Source: Sphingomicrobium sediminis (GTDB lineage: Bacteria > Pseudomonadota > Alphaproteobacteria > Sphingomonadales > Sphingomonadaceae). Taken from it: 64,000 nucleotides of DNA. The stretch lies in assembly GCF_023805295.1 (NCBI RefSeq), contig NZ_JAMSHT010000001.1, positions 620,001 to 684,000 of the forward strand, given 5' to 3'. The stretch's first letter is position 1. Each line of letters opens with the position of its first letter. Position numbers and translations under genes: made by a program. This document shows, piece by piece, positions 61,247-64,000 of the stretch. The notes beneath the pieces were generated by a model. The model saw only the letters and a program-made list of their open reading frames with translations. It had not been told where the DNA came from and did not search any database.

Positions 61247-64000
<2,754 letters not shown>

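Overview
The window is a dense, GC-rich piece of bacterial chromosome. It looks like housekeeping and accessory DNA of an alphaproteobacterium, most likely a member of the Sphingomonadaceae. Pointers to that group are the fused ispDF gene, the eno-ftsB-pdhA-pdhB order with a lipoyl domain on the E1-beta subunit, ornithine decarboxylase next to a deoxyhypusine-synthase-like gene, an NtrY-type sensor beside dusB, and two good matches to the alphaproteobacterial general-stress promoter (GGAAC-N17-CGTT). I see no prophage, insertion sequence, CRISPR array or rRNA operon. There is no stretch above 300 bases without a gene.

Layout. 1-6.7 kb: 5' part of ntrY, dusB, then ispDF-pncC facing coq10-lipA, followed by a tight bicarbonate-uptake operon (sbtA, sbtB, beta carbonic anhydrase). 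6.7-13.7 kb: small envelope and stress genes (glycine-zipper lipoprotein, NYN/OST-HTH protein, two pyridoxamine-oxidase-fold proteins, a hexapeptide-repeat secreted protein, an outer-membrane barrel, a coiled-coil protein) and a MASE1-GGDEF diguanylate cyclase. 13.8-19.4 kb: ettA, an acyl-CoA synthetase, dnaX-ybaB. 19.4-25.6 kb: a secreted triple-repeat cysteine protein, the SRP RNA, an operon of two cysteine desulfurases, a 2Fe-2S ferredoxin and a class A beta-lactamase-like lipoprotein whose genes each overlap by 4 nt, and a divergent hydrolase-acetyltransferase pair. 25.6-30 kb: a serine/threonine dehydratase, the polyamine pair odc and dhs-like behind a structured leader, and two MAPEG genes. 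30-41.7 kb: rlmD-like, nnr, ispE, a TPR protein, ETF-QO; then a degenerate uracil-DNA-glycosylase relative, a lytic transglycosylase, a radical SAM protein and an M28 peptidase. 41.7-46 kb: two tRNAs, a kinase with an eroded ATP site, a TPR protein, yaaA. 46-53.5 kb: gyrA, a stress-type host-attachment-family gene, a GbsR/MarR regulator with two matching operators and two small membrane proteins, trmFO, an EF-hand protein, a phytoene-synthase-like protein. 53.5-64 kb: pdhB-pdhA, ftsB, eno, a four-gene membrane stress operon, a DUF4170 gene, rhomboid-greA, and most of carB.

How genes work together. Most operons are translationally coupled with ATGA, GTGA, TAATG or TGATG junctions. Several genes have their Shine-Dalgarno sequence inside a terminator-like hairpin. 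In one of these (the host-attachment-family gene) the stress promoter lies in the same hairpin, so stress transcripts should lack the inhibitory arm. Several start codons are TTG or GTG, and two genes (the TPR protein before ispE and the phytoene-synthase-like gene) appear to need ATC/ATT or CTG starts. Functions are assigned by reading protein sequences and recalling family motifs; no database search was possible.
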